64,000 nt of DNA, from positions 34,780,055 through 34,844,054 of the forward strand of contig NC_057762.1 in the NCBI RefSeq assembly GCF_010389155.1, given 5' to 3'. Below the pieces are notes generated by a model that was not told the DNA's origin, made no database searches, and saw only the letters and a program-made list of their open reading frames with translations. This DNA comes from Erigeron canadensis (taxonomy: Eukaryota > Streptophyta > Magnoliopsida > Asterales > Asteraceae). Below are positions 32,423 through 44,819 of this stretch, in pieces. Each line of letters starts with the position of its first letter. The first letter of the stretch is position 1. Made by a program: the position numbers and the translations under genes.

Positions 32423-33514
32423 CTATCTTGGTTGTCTGCATGAGGCTGATAAATCGTTTCTTGTCAATGTTCCCGATTGATCAACATCCAGATTCTTGAA
32501 TCCTTCCATTACATTCATGATAAGTTGATCGCTTACCAAGCCCATCTCTTTCAGCTTATACACAACGTACTCTGCAGGGCTGCACAATTAATGAAATTCA
32601 CACTTTCTCATTAGCTTTCTAATTTCAACGTAAACCTCATTCAAATTTAATCCTTATTAATTAGAACTTTTTGTTATTTTTCACCTGACACTTTTATCAT
32701 TGTCAAGATCAGCATTCTCAATATCTTGAATTGTCAATTTCCTACGAAGAACCCAATCCACAAGCTGCCTTTGTTTACTTTGAGTCCATAGTTCAACCAA
32801 GTACACAAATAGTTGCGCTAATGCGATTGTGCTTGTTAAGATCCACACAATAGCGAAAACTCGTCCTCTCTTGCTTGAAAAGCTCTTATCCCCATAACCC
32901 AACGTTGTTATGGTAGCACACACGCAATAATAAGCATCGATGAAACTCATGTCTTCAACTACAATCAAGAAGACGGTTCCAATAATTACGAGGACCACAA
33001 TAAGTGTGAGGAGCAGAAGAAACTTGTACTTGAGTCTAGTTGTTTCGTGCTCAGCGTCATCAAAGATTTGATCAGGACCATATGTTTCACGATCGTTTAT
33101 GGCTTTTACAAACATACTTACCTCCCTCTCCACTATATAATCTGCAGCTTTACTAAGAACAAAGCCACCAAGACCCATACCGATAAAAACAAAGACACAA
33201 GCCAGCAACTTTGCAAAATTGGTCTCTGGGACTATATCCCCATACCCTACGGTTGTCATTGTTACGACACAGAAGTATATGGAGTCTAGGAGTCCATTTG
33301 TTTTCTTACCATTCATTTGATCCCGAACAAGATAAAAAATGATTGTGCCTACCCCTAGGTAAGTACACAAAAGTGTCGCGACTTGGGTCAAATTAAGCTG
33401 GATTCCTGGGATTGCTGGTGGGGGTTCATTTTCATGTTTTGACGAATGTTTGGAGTGTTTACCTTTGTGTTTCCGTCTTTTGAGTATCACATCCTTCAAA
33501 CCTTCTTCACCCAT
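32423..33514 (-). CDS. TPK: Two-pore K+ channel, TPK/KCO1 type
   Basis: Two exons (32685-33514 and 32423-32579, GT-AG) give 328 residues. The cytosolic N terminus is Lys/His-rich. Transmembrane helices are near 43-64, 101-121, 164-187 and 219-240, with two pore filters TTVGYGD (87-93) and TTLGYGD (203-209). Two EF-hand loops follow at 269-280 and 308-319. This is the vacuolar TPK layout: Ca2+-activated, voltage-independent K+ release across the tonoplast. Arabidopsis TPK1 has 363 residues. Its N-terminal 14-3-3 site (RSxSxP) is not seen here; only KRRKHKGKHSKHSS is present. The last eight residues after the second EF hand (SASCRQPR) match nothing in the family. Shifting frame by one nucleotide there gives ISLMQTTKIE, like the normal tail, so a 1-nt deletion near 32447-32450 is likely. 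Confidence 0.92.
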
Positions 33515-34090
33515 TTAGAACGATCCTTCAAGATACGTATAAATATCATAATATATAATTCGATCTGAAGATGCATTAATATTCAATGCATTATGAAATG
33601 AAAACTGCATCTAGGCTTATCACTCATGGATGCAACATTTCTATGATCTATATATGAAAACTTAAGGGACCGGATTAAGAAAGGGATCGGATGTTTTTGC
33701 TACCATTCCAACCTCATTAATCAAATTAGATTTTTAGGCGTTTTTCAATGAAATATCTTCTTGTGCAAAAAAACAGAAAAACAAACAACAAAAGGCACTC
33801 AACATGAAAATTTGTCCAATGCTCTGTGTAGGGAGGATTCGAAGATCCTTGAATATAGGAAAATTAATGTAGTATTCCAGCCACAAATTGCCTGATAGTT
33901 TGAGAAACATATAGTTTCTATATATATTTGTGTGGCCATTTTTCATTCGGGTAATAATAATTCAATCTCGTTCAAGGGCAGCCCAATGGCCCAATACGTA
34001 TGCATATCATGTGTCTTATCTTAATCATCTCACATGTAAATGAATTGAAGTATGCCAGTTTTACAAAAAAATTTTTTTTTTAAATTGTGA
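33515..34090. other. Upstream region of the K+ channel
   Basis: AT-rich promoter region, with no convincing TATA box chosen. A T/A run is near 34070-34085. Confidence 0.35.
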
Positions 34091-34235
34091 ATTATTTGCG
34101 AGTGTCGGGAGGTCTGTCTTAAACGGATCCGTGCTAGAGAGCTCCCTCATTAACAGATCCCCATTTAAACCTCGAGGAAGAAAATCATACCTTGCCAAGG
34201 CTCAAATTTGAGACCTAGCTAATTAGAGAGTAATA
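34091..34235 (-). mobile_element. SINE 3'-half fragment
   Basis: Shares GGATCCGTGCTAGAGAG and ACCTTGCC...CTCAAA blocks in the same order as the SINE at 26.3-26.6 kb (GGTCCGTGCTAGAGAG, ACCTTGCCCTCTCTGCAAGACTCAAA). The tRNA-like head is missing or degraded. Confidence 0.4.
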
Positions 34236-36540
34236 CATAATTGCAATTAACTCCTTTAGTTTGTGTGGCTATGTTGTCCTTTTACTCCTATACTTTCACT
34301 TTAGGATTTCTGACTAGTTCGGAGATTGTGGTGGGCGAGACATGTGCCTATGATTCGATTACGGTGACTATTGGATGTAAATTCATTAAGTTAATGCACA
34401 TGTACTATAGGTAACATACATACTATATTCCTTGTAAAATGCATCTATTAACATACATGACGCTCTTCAAACCTTCAAAAGATATAAACGCTCTTCAATG
34501 TTCTTAATTCGCATCAAGTATTTTACATAAATGCATAACATCATGCTCTAGTTAAATGTTTAAACTATATATATGCATGAATGCATCTATTTCCACCCAA
34601 AGGCGTAATACACTGACCCAAGTCTTTTGGCACTAGCCATATATTGTTTATATATACATCTAGTTAGGGGTAAATAACCTTTTCTATAAGAAAACCAAGA
34701 GTATCGCATTTACGTTTTGGCTCTCATAGTATAGCACTATAGTGATATACTTCTTTACCCAAAAAATTAGTGATATACTTACACCCAAAGGAGAAGTGTT
34801 GTATCCTTGTATGTTAGACCAAATGTCCAAAATAAAGGTCTTTGGTTAGCTATATGTGAGTTTGATCAACCGTTAATTAATCAAAAGATTGAGAGTTCTA
34901 ACCTTATAACATTGAAATGGTGACGCATTTGTTCTTCTAATAAACATACATGTAGTTGGCACAACGTATTAACTTAGTGTATGGTTAAAGAGATTTTTCG
35001 TTTTAAGTAGTCTTGATTAATATGTGGTTAGGAACTTAGGATATGATGTGTAACTTGTCTTTGCCTGCTTCAAGAATTCGGGTGTGTAACTTGTATTGAA
35101 CTGATTTCAGTCCGCTTAATTTTAGACTCACTTTGGTCTCTAATTTACATTTTTGTACCAATAATCCTAATCAATCTACTGATCTAGTCCTTTTTAGGAC
35201 CAGTTCGGTGTACATCTATATGCATCATTACCAAAACCTTTGAGAATTCTCACTAATGTGGATCCACAGATTCAGATTCTTGTATATATGTATGTGTATA
35301 TACCCCCTACACTAACTTGATTAATTGGTGCGCCTTGGTGGTGGAATAAAATCTCAGTGGCTCAAAAGCAAAAACCAAAAAAAGATTTTATGTATTGTTA
35401 CAATATGCAGACATTTGGTAGGAAGTCGTGATAAATGTAACATTATTGGTAGTAAACCTTAATATAGAGTTCACAGGAATGTCCAGCAGATGCAACCTTT
35501 ACAGTAAAATGAGTCAGTCATATCATTAAATTCATAATATTGTTTTTCTTTTAGCCCATAAAAGATACCATAACAACAAATACAGAGCCATGTTTCATTG
35601 TTTTGCCGGCTTACTGCTTAAAGGATCACGCCAAATTCCCACAGCCTAAACTACAGTATGTTTTTCTTGGCAAATGTGCGAGGTATATGTAGCTGGATTG
35701 TACTTCCATTATCGCATCAAGTACAAGCTAGCATTAACTTCTTTTTATTTTTCTTTTTTTTTAATGAATATATTCAACTCAACGACATTATCTCCTCGTA
35801 TACTCATGTCTCTAGCCAAAAAACATTTAATAAATTATCATATATGCAAATAAGTATTTCATTACATTTTTACCGGACTGCTATCACCAAAAAAAAAAAA
35901 AACAGACAAAACGACGGTACGGAATAGTGAGAAAACTGGACCAAAAACCGGGTTATTTGTACCAGATGAGACCGATGTGCGGTATTACCAGTAAATTTGA
36001 CCGGTAAGTACCGGTATTTAAAATATTGTCTAAATACATGTTTGGTTCGCATTATCTGTTAAACAAACTAAATTTGGAAAGAACAGAAGTTTAAGGAATG
36101 TTTTTTTTATTTTGCAAATTCAAGAGAAAGGAAGAAGTAAATCCATCCAATTCCCCTAAAGAATGTAGATCGATCCCTTCAAATAAAAAATATGCTTACA
36201 ATATAAGGAAATTAAATTCTTTTAATTTTTAACAACCAAACTTACTATAGAATAAAATTCAAATATTAATTAGAAACCTTCAAAATCTAATAATTATAGA
36301 GCGACATATTCTTGAACACAAATTCTTTAACACCCCTAGTATCCCAACCACACTTTTTGGTATCCCAACCAAAAAGTGTAGGCCCCCATGTTTATAATGG
36401 TATATATGATAAAGTAAAAAGCAGGTCTCCTGTCATTAATAATCTGGTCAGGTTACCAAAATAATGGTCGGGATACCATTCTTTAAACTCCATCCAATAT
36501 GACATTTGAAATTGAAATGTACGGAATACATATACTCGCA
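34236..36540. other. Intergenic, repeats without clear ends
   Basis: No gene. Around 35930-36020 there is a short GGTACCGGT/CCGGTAAGTACCGG fragment like the hAT-type element at 11.4 kb. At 36335-36475 GTATCCCAACC and GGTCGGGATACC are inverted, a possible small MITE. Confidence 0.4.
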
Positions 36541-36760
36541 GCAAATGTCTTGTAAAATGTCAATTGGTGACTTTTTTTTGCTGGGATTGATTTGTTGTTA
36601 CTTGTTAACGTGTTCCACTTTTGGTAGACTATACATTGTGGTTGAGTGGCCTTTTGGTCACAAGTTCATGCACCCAATATCTTCCATCGTACTTATCATA
36701 TGTGATACCAACATACAAATTGGTTTTATACAACAAACATTATATATGCAAGGCTAAATA
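36541..36760. repeat. Copy A of a dispersed direct duplication
   Basis: Matches 38320-38500 over about 180 bp (GTGACTTTTTTTTG, ACGTGT-CCACTTTTGGTAG, TATACATTGTGGTTGA, CTTTTGGTCA, TTCATGCACCCAA). The homology resumes at 36993-37030 (CACTAATTTTCCATGCATCGTTGAG), after the SINE that splits this copy. Confidence 0.75.
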
Positions 36761-36769
36761 CAAAAAAAG

Positions 36770-36992
36770 TAACTACTCAGTGTCGCCTTCTGTGAGTTTT
36801 GAGCCCCAATACCTCGACGGTGTATAGAGGAGGTTAAGATGTAGGCAGACCTTACCTCTACCTAAGTAGAGAGGCTACTTCCAGTTTCTACCTAAATGGT
36901 AGAAAAGGCCCTCCAACCTTTGCATGAGATGAGGATCGAACCCATGACCTCTGTCTCCAGAGGCAAATGTGTTTACCACTGATCCAACCATG
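36770..36992 (-). mobile_element. tRNA-derived SINE (Au-like head and tail)
   Basis: Minus strand: GGTTGGATCAGTGGTAAAC (A box) and GGTCATGGGTTCGATCCTC (B box), then CCTTTTCTACCATTTAGGTAG and GGTAAGGTCTGCCTACATCT, a typical plant SINE tail. The 3' end is T-rich. It sits inside copy A of the duplication, and copy B is the empty site. Confidence 0.75.
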
Positions 36993-37030
36993 TTCACTAA
37001 TTTTCCATGCATCGTTGAGTTAAAATACAA

Positions 37031-38319
37031 TGGTGGCAAGTCATACAAGGATCATCACAGGGGAGGCCAAGAAGTGGGCAAGCAAGACCTCTGATCGGGA
37101 CACAATATTGAAAGGGACACAAAAAATTTAAAAAATTTCTATGTATATTTGTATATGTAAAAGTATAAAATTATATATATATATATATATTTGATTCTAA
37201 TAACAAGTTAATGCTTAAATTATAAATATACAATATTTTAGCTATTAAATATGTATATACATATAAAGTTATGTCTTTAATAATAAATTATACTAATTTA
37301 GTTTAATTAATAATTAAACATCTAAAGATAAAAAATAAATCCTTTTGACACATTTTTATCCATACAAAGGTTATATTGAGTTCTAAAAACTAGAAGTAGC
37401 ATAAAAAGATTTAGATTTACTCTTAATTCTTAGAGGTATGATTATGTTTCTTGATTAGATTTTATTGTTTTTTATTTTGTGATCATATATCTTGGTGATT
37501 TTATTTAGACTTTCATTTGATATTATTAAGATTTTTATTTTATTAGAAAATTTTTTTATATGTTCATCTCTAATCTGATATAAGGTTTAATTATATTAAA
37601 ACAATAAATAATAAGAAAGATCAGATATTGATGCCGATGAACTTTATATGGAGTTGAAGTTATTTGACACGTCACAAATTGATTAACTTAACAACCTATA
37701 GATGTTTTGAAGGTCTTGAAACAACTTGGTTATTTCCCAAATGCAACCATTGCATATTGAATATTAATGACTATTCCAGTCACAGTTGCATATGCCGAAA
37801 GGAGAAGTTGGAGTTATTGAAATTTTATTGTTATAACGTTTCAGTTACATATAAAAAAAATTCTTAAACAATTAGATTCCTAAAAGTAAAGGACATTTTT
37901 TTCACAGCTCGGACCGAACATCCGAATTCTCAAGCCGCCACTGGATCATCATGTGTTACCCAAGCTAAATACATGCATTATTGTTAAGTTATTTATGATA
38001 TGACTTACAATGACTTTGTGACTTTCTTTTATCATTATGCCGCGTCAATGTTACGCTAGCATTTTTAAACTGACATTGCCAACAACATCTATTCATTTCT
38101 TTCATCTCTTTAACTTTTTTTTCTACTACTTCGTATTATCATAATTAAAAAAAAACGATTATTTAAAATTATAACGGTAGGATTGGTTATTGGACCCATT
38201 CACCACATCTCCCGTTCGTGGATTACCCTGTGCCGGCCCTAACCGACACGGCTATGCTGATGGTATCACTTAACTCACATGCTCGTAGCTAGGTTTCAAC
38301 CGACGTGACCATTAGGAGC
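37031..38319. other. Intergenic between duplication copies
   Basis: AT-rich with a (TA) run at 37159-37171. Short ORFs only. A GC-richer patch at 38200-38310 has no identified origin. Confidence 0.35.
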
Positions 38320-38530
38320 AATGGGTGACTTTTTTTTGTTGTGGTTGATTCAATTGTTACTTTAACGTGTCCCACTTTTGGTAGGCTATACATTGTGGTT
38401 GACTGACCTTTTGGTCAAGTTCATGCACCCAACAATATAAGCATATGTGATACATCCATATATGCATTTGCACGAATTGTTTCTATACAACATTAATTCA
38501 CTAATTTTGTATGCAACGTTGAGTTAAAAA
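38320..38530. repeat. Copy B of the dispersed direct duplication
   Basis: Continuous from GGTGACTTTTTTTTG to TATACAACATTAATTCACTAATTTTGTATGCAACGTTGAG, showing the state before the SINE inserted in copy A. Confidence 0.75.
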
Positions 38531-38665
38531 TCCTACAATCGGCCCCAAAGGATCCATATGTTTCATCCAAGCGAAATATTTACAATGTATTGTTGACTTA
38601 ATCGTAAAAAATTATACCATACGACTTCTCCAACGCTTGGTCATTGTCAGAATGATAACCCGATA

Positions 38666-38926
38666 ACCACCTAGCTTCTGGCGCAGTGGCCAGCCGGGGT
38701 ACCTTCTGGGTATCTTGGCGGGGGATGTTGACTTGGAGGTCATGTGATCGAATATTCTATTCCTCGTTGGTCTCGGACATTTACATCTCTAGTGTAAAAT
38801 GGGCTCCCTTTGGGGTACCAGCGGTGTAAGGTGTCTCGAACCCTGAGCATACTGTCCGTTTGGATGTCACTGTTCAACTCGATGGAACGACCTTCCCACC
38901 CGCCGTTCAAAAAAATATATATATAA
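38666..38926 (+). mobile_element. tRNA-derived SINE with 9-bp target duplication
   Basis: A-box-like CTTCTGGCGCAGTGGCC, B-box-like GGTCATGTGATCGAAT, a GC-rich body and a CAAAAAAATATATATATAA tail. AACCCGATA flanks it at 38657-38665 and 38927-38935. It is a different family from the 36.8 kb SINE. Confidence 0.75.
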
Positions 38927-38935
38927 AACCCGATA

Positions 38936-40388
38936 TTGTTAAATATTTACATGTATTTATTGTGGAGTTGTATACGATACATGTTGAGCTTTTCAAAATA
39001 GCTACAACTATCCTAATTAATTGAATATTTCTCCGTATTAGACAAAAGCTTATGAAAAGTCAAATGTAGATATACTATATGATTTCTGGTGCCGTTTCAA
39101 ACTTTCATCAGTGTGGTCAATTTAGACTAGTACGTAGAGGATTAGAGATATAGAATGGGTTCACGAGAAAAGGAATCAATTTCCAACCTAAATCCTAGCC
39201 TTTAACTATAAGTAGATCTACAAAATATCTTACGAATATTAATTTGTTTGTTTAAATTAAGTTAATTTGATTAATATGGAAGGGATGGTTAACGGATTTA
39301 ATTTGAAGCCTAAAAATCTTAATCTTATCTTAATATATACTATAAGACAGCTGAACTAATGACTTATTAACCAATCAAATCGCTTAATTTTATTAAATTG
39401 ACTCTCGCTTATGTCATCATTTAGATTAGCTATAAACTAAAAATTCTAATAATCATTATCCAAATATATTATTATATTATTGTTTATATTAATTTGTAGA
39501 AAAATTTTTATTAATTTACACTTTTTTGCTTTCCATCAATAATTTACACTTTTTAGCCCTCGATACTTAATTTATATTTATTTTTAGCATCAACTTGAGG
39601 AGATTTTTTAAAAAGGTTACATAAGGTATTTATATTTAATTTTTTAAAGTTTCAATTGTCACTCAAATCAATAATTCTAATTGTTATCAAAGAGTAAGAA
39701 AACAATCCTAATTTTAATCTAATAATCATAGGACATGTGATTGAAAGTAAGCCTATTCATGTTATGAGTCCGCATCATGATCAAATACATATACTTGAAT
39801 GTCAAGTACAGGATCATGGCCGGCTCCTAGGCAAGGAAACAAAGGCTCAAGCCTAGGCCCAAACTTTTAAGGGGCCCAAATTTGTGTAGATACACATAAC
39901 TACATAAGTGAAATTACGACACCTTTTACATTTATTCATATTTTCTCTACACTCAACAGACTCATTATTTACTTTTCCATTTATATGTTCATTTGGTTCA
40001 TCAAAGTTCATTAGAATAGCATTTACGGGTCTAATTTTTTCTTTTGCCTTGGGCCCTGAATTTTTTTACTATTTTTGGAGACAGTCCTGTACATCATCAT
40101 CATAAGTATGTTTATATTTTAATTCTTAATTATCTTTAATAATAATAATAAATTATGAGTAAAACTGGTTTCAAAATTCTATAATAGAGAAATTATTGTA
40201 ACATGTGCCTTGTGAAATGACTATGACAAACAATTCGATCAATATGTCTCAGCTAACAATGACAGTGACGAACACGTGATTATTGTACTACAACTTGCAA
40301 AGTATAACACTTAGAACTGTATACGTTCAAAATTATATGTTTTTATGAATTAAATATATGAACATCTAATATTGATAATATCGTAAAC
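38936..40388. other. Intergenic with hAT and Helitron debris
   Basis: Around 39819-40100 a GGCCGGCTCCTAGGC...GGGCCC...CAGTCCTG block resembles a degraded hAT element of the CAGGGCCGGC type; no target duplication was found. Around 39340-39500 the sequence resembles the AT-rich body of the Helitrons. No gene. Confidence 0.35.
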
Positions 40389-40424
40389 CCTGTGTCCAGT
40401 GTTGGACACGGGTCTAAAATCTAG
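40389..40424 (+). mobile_element. Helitron 3' terminus (CTAG)
   Basis: Stem CCTGTGTCCA / TGGACACGGG (one G-T pair) at 40389-40412, then TCTAAAAT and CTAG at 40421-40424 followed by T. The stem differs from the 29-31 kb pair, so it is another Helitron family. Confidence 0.65.
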
Positions 40425-41319
40425 TGTCTAAAAATTCCTTATTAAATAACATAAACAAATTTTGCATGCGACTATAGTGTCTGTTTATTACTTTTTAAAT
40501 TTTTTGTTACTAAGGGTGTCTAATTGTCTACTATGAATTCTAGTCGATGAAACCGGAAATTAAATTAAGCCTAAGTTGGATTATAAAATCGATCTGGTTT
40601 TAATAATTTGGTTTGGCTTGGGAACAAATAATCCTATAATACATTGTTTTCTTTTTAACTAGTAAATTTTGGTTGGTAAATAATTCCTATTAAATCTTTA
40701 ATTACTCAAAAATCATGAAATTACTGTTGCCAGCAAAAAAAATCTATAGTATATAATAATTTAAAGATAGATTGGTTTTTTAATTCAAGAAACCGGAGAC
40801 GAGGCAACATTGACCCGGTCAACAATGTGAACTGAGTAATACGTAATAAACATGAGATTGTTAGTAGTAGCCCAATGGTACCTAGTTATCATATACGGTA
40901 CGTATATCAAGTTAGCTTCAAACTATATAGGCAGAGGCCAATAGCTAGTACGTTATCACTTTTAAAATCGGTTAGCATGTGATTAATTACATTATATCTT
41001 AAATCGTGGATAAGAAACAGATATTAATTATTATTGTGAGTAATAAAGTTTTTGAAAAGACCGATTGATGTAAAAGTCCTGAGTTGTGCTCCATACAAAC
41101 TTGCTCATCTAACAAATAAATTCTTCTCTTGTTTTTTTTTGAGCAAACAACCGTACACATAGGTGGGTTGTTGCGTAAGTTGTCTGCCATTTTACGGGTA
41201 CGTATAACAAATGTTCAAACACAATCTTATTCACTTTACACATACAAATCTTATATTATTATGTACACAAAAATTTGATAGCCAAATAGTAATATTTCAT
41301 ATTGGTATCGAATATATAA
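40425..41319. other. Intergenic, no gene recognised
   Basis: AT-rich sequence. Short ORFs near 41000-41190 have no known motif. Confidence 0.35.
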
Positions 41320-41502
41320 AGGGTAATGATCAATCCTGTTAAATTATTAACCTAAAAATCCTCCTATTTAATAGGATAGTGACATGTAAAAAATTAATTG
41401 GTGAGATTAGAAAAAAGAATTAGTGAATTCCATGTGTTAACAAGTGGATATATTAGAGGAATTTTTAGGAGGATTGGTTAGGAGTATTTATCATTTTCCT
41501 TA
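41320..41502. mobile_element. Small MITE, about 180 bp
   Basis: Left end AAGGGTAATGATCAATCC and inverted right end TAAGGAAAATGATAAATACTCC pair imperfectly, with CCTCCTA/TAGGAGG subterminal matches. A related arrangement occurs at 54.20-54.38 kb. Confidence 0.5.
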
Positions 41503-42656
41503 TATAAAATGTTACAAGACATGATAAAACATCTACCTTTAATTCGACCAACATAGCTACAATATATGTATACTGTAATAGCCAATGAAAAACAATGAAG
41601 TCGTTTCAATATAATCTCTTGTAAACGCGTGATTGATCGATAATATAACACTAGTAATTAATTCATTGTCCATCCAGAAATAATCTAGTTTGAATATCTG
41701 GATATAGCCCTGTGGATAAATTTCCATAGTGAATGTTGACAATATATCGACATGAGGTGCATAAAAACAGTAAGAAACGAACACTTTTATCGTCTATAGA
41801 TGCTCTCTACTTTCAAATGTTCTTATTAATTCTTTTAGTAGATGCGTGAATTGTTAAAATTAGACTTACCAAATTATATGTCTGATTTTGGAAAAGTTAT
41901 GCACGTTTGTGGTTTTAACTTGATACATACGTGCATTGTGGAAATACATGATTTATACATATATAGTATACATCTTATACATACATATATTGGAGAAACA
42001 CATGATTTAATTTATACCTTTATTTTTGAAAAGGGTGAATTACTTGTGACTATCGAGCTAGCATACCTTGTCTACTTATTTTAACCGGGTTCGCGTTGAA
42101 GACCACCTTCGACAAGCAGATCTTCAATTTAAACTTCTCATTTGAAAACCTCTATCACCCATATATCTAAATGGGAAAAATAACCCAGCCCCACAATAGA
42201 CAAAAATTAAATAGTCGTGATCATCCTTAAATATCCCAAGTCTTCTTATCACTAGACCATTAAGTGTTGGTTAAACCAAATTCTTATTATTCACCTTATC
42301 ACCAATATTATGTGAATTATTTCATTTTTATGTATTTTTTGTGTTTAGTTAAAGGTTTTTAAGAGGTGATTAAAGGTGTGTATACTCGTATGAACGGGTC
42401 TAAATTCTCCTCCTATCAACCCGATCATTTCCATACCTCCCTTTTTGATCCGATCACGTTATTTCGCCCTCTTATGTTCCTGTGAATCTGTGATCAGTAA
42501 ATGTCTGAACCAACAAATAATTTTACCATAACCCACAACACCATAGTAAAAGGGCTTCTGTTGATTGTGCTATTCGTATCCTCTTGGACAATTGTTTTGC
42601 ACTGAGCCTTTTCAATAGTTGGAAGTTGGAACAAAGTTGATCCTATCAAAGAGTTA
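41503..42656. other. Intergenic, no gene recognised
   Basis: AT-rich. A weak SINE-like 3' fragment may lie at 42085-42260; not supported well enough to call. Confidence 0.3.
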
Positions 42657-43630
42657 GGTTGTGTTTGATAATCTAGCACTGAATGATTTTAAGATTTGAA
42701 TAGTTCATAAACTCTGAATGAATATGTTCCTGAATGAAAATCGTATGTTTGATATACGTTCTGAATCAGTAAACTGAATGCTATAAAATTACTATTCTAC
42801 CCTTGTGTATGATTTTGTGAATAAAAACATTTTACAATAATCATCTCCCAAAATTATCATCTCATCTGATAAAGAAACATTAAAGTATTTATCTTTATAA
42901 CAAGAACCTAGTATCAATAACAGATTAGAAAAGAAGGGTAAAATATAATTTTAAAATAACAAGCTATATTCCAATAATCCGATGGATGGCAGATGGGCTA
43001 CACATACGCGAATTCCATTTCCATATGTTAATTATCTCTCATTACTTCAATTTTACAAAACGAAAAAAAAAATAAAATTTGATACTGAGATGTTATATAT
43101 ACGAGCAAGTTTTTTTTTTTTGTCAATAATAATAAACCAACACAAGATCTAGCTATTTATAACAAAAATAAATAAAAAATAAAAAAATAGAATCTGAAAA
43201 ACAAATATATAAACAGATTAATGGATTTATAGATCTCCTCTTAAAAAGGCAAAAATATATATAAATTTTTTGTTTTTCTGTGAACAAATAATTGTTCTTC
43301 AAATTAGAAAAACAAACAAAAGTTTACAGAAACAAAGAAGACAAAAAGAATGAGATCTACGAAGATGAACAACCTTGATAGTTGTTATTTACATGGGTAA
43401 AGAAGAAAGGAGTTTGTGCTGAAGGGAAGAAAATAGTGTGTTAAAAACTAAAAAGGGTTACTAAAGTAAATGTTTACATGCTGAATGGTGAAGAAAGGCT
43501 TTTGAGGTGGAATGATCCAGCATTTTTTTTTGCTCATTCAATGTTCAGATATGTAAATGAAACATAGTGAATGCTGAACAGCATCAAGTGTTAAACTATT
43601 CCATTCATATGTACGTTATCAAACACAACC
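42657..43630. mobile_element. PIF/Harbinger-like element, 974 bp
   Basis: Perfect 15-bp inverted ends GGTTGTGTTTGATAA and TTATCAAACACAACC, flanked on both sides by TTA (42654-42656, 43631-43633), the 3-bp target typical of PIF/Harbinger. Subterminal GAATAGTT and AACTATTC words also pair. The interior is AT-rich with no transposase. Confidence 0.8.
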
Positions 43631-43633
43631 TTA

Positions 43634-44519
43634 ATATTAACTTTTGGGAACTTGCTCTGAACCATATACCCACTCGCTCTGATTTCGCTTCGCGAAACAT
43701 TGACATCTATACATCATGTTTTTTAATGGCCAATAAACTTTTAAGTGCAATATGCAACAACAAGTTTTTTAAAGGCTAATAAATTTATAAGCCTAGAACT
43801 CTACGCAGGGTAATCCCTTGGCAAAAGACAATTGCAAGTTGGTCTAATCCAATCATACGGAACCCAGACCCAATTACACCAAACCTTCGTCTCATGGGTA
43901 AAATCATAGTTGGCGAGTCGATTCTTACGAGTCGAGTCGTTTTACACTAAAACTAGTCGACTCGTTAGGTGACTCGTTTTTGTCCAGGCTCTTACGAGTC
44001 GCTGTGTTAGTTTGGACCAAGACGAGCCACAAACTTATAGTTATTGTAGATTGATATTTTGGTTATATATTATACTAAATTTGCTATATAGTAACGCTTT
44101 CCAAATTAAACACTATATAGCAAATTGTGGTCTGTCCGAATCTTATTCTACAGTCTACACATTTCTTAATACGTGTAAAGTATTGTCCATTTGTTCGCAC
44201 ATATAAGCTAGTGTACAAACTATGTACATTAATTAGTTCCGCTCAGAACTGGTTTCGAGTAAATTATAACATTTTTTCGTGAATGTACATATATATCCAT
44301 GGCTGGGTTTGGAAACAAGATCAAATACTAGTTGGAAGTTGGCATCCCTTGTTTGGAACCAAATGGTTGCATTGATTGGATTTGCGATCTTCAAATGTCC
44401 TAAAGTTTAAACGTATTTTGGAAGCTATTTACTTTGTCTAGGGGTGGTTACTTTAGAGGCATAGAAATGCACAATATTAAAAGATTCGATAGAGATGAGT
44501 AAAGACATGTTTCATAATA
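43634..44519. other. Intergenic
   Basis: A GAGTCGAGTCG-rich patch at 43910-44030 resembles the interior of hAT-like MITEs. No gene. Confidence 0.35.
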
Positions 44520-44810
44520 GGGATTAGTTTCCTGGAATGTAACTATCTTTGACTGAATGTATATAGTAGAAAAAAACTAAAGTTATGTGTATTGTATGTA
44601 AGTAACTTGAAAAAATGTTTATTGTATGTAAGAAAACATACGTGGCCACCATATACAGGTGCCACTTGTCAGATTTTAATTGATTGAAACGAAATTCTTA
44701 CATACAATAAACATCATTTCAAAGTTGTTTACATACAATACACACAACTTTAGTTATTTCCTACTATAGACATTCGTTCAAAGTTTTTTACATTGAAGGA
44801 AACTAATCCC
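44520..44810. mobile_element. Mutator-type foldback MITE, 291 bp
   Basis: Arms of about 120 bp starting GGGATTAGTTTCCT pair along almost the whole element, around a short central loop. A perfect 9-bp duplication TTCATAATA is at 44511-44519 and 44811-44819. Nine-bp duplications with long inverted repeats point to Mutator-like elements. Confidence 0.85.
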
Positions 44811-44819
44811 TTCATAATA

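Noticed and set aside
36541..38530. LTR pair of a retrotransposon
   Set aside because: The two similar segments lack TG...CA ends, a primer-binding site, a polypurine tract and internal gag/pol.
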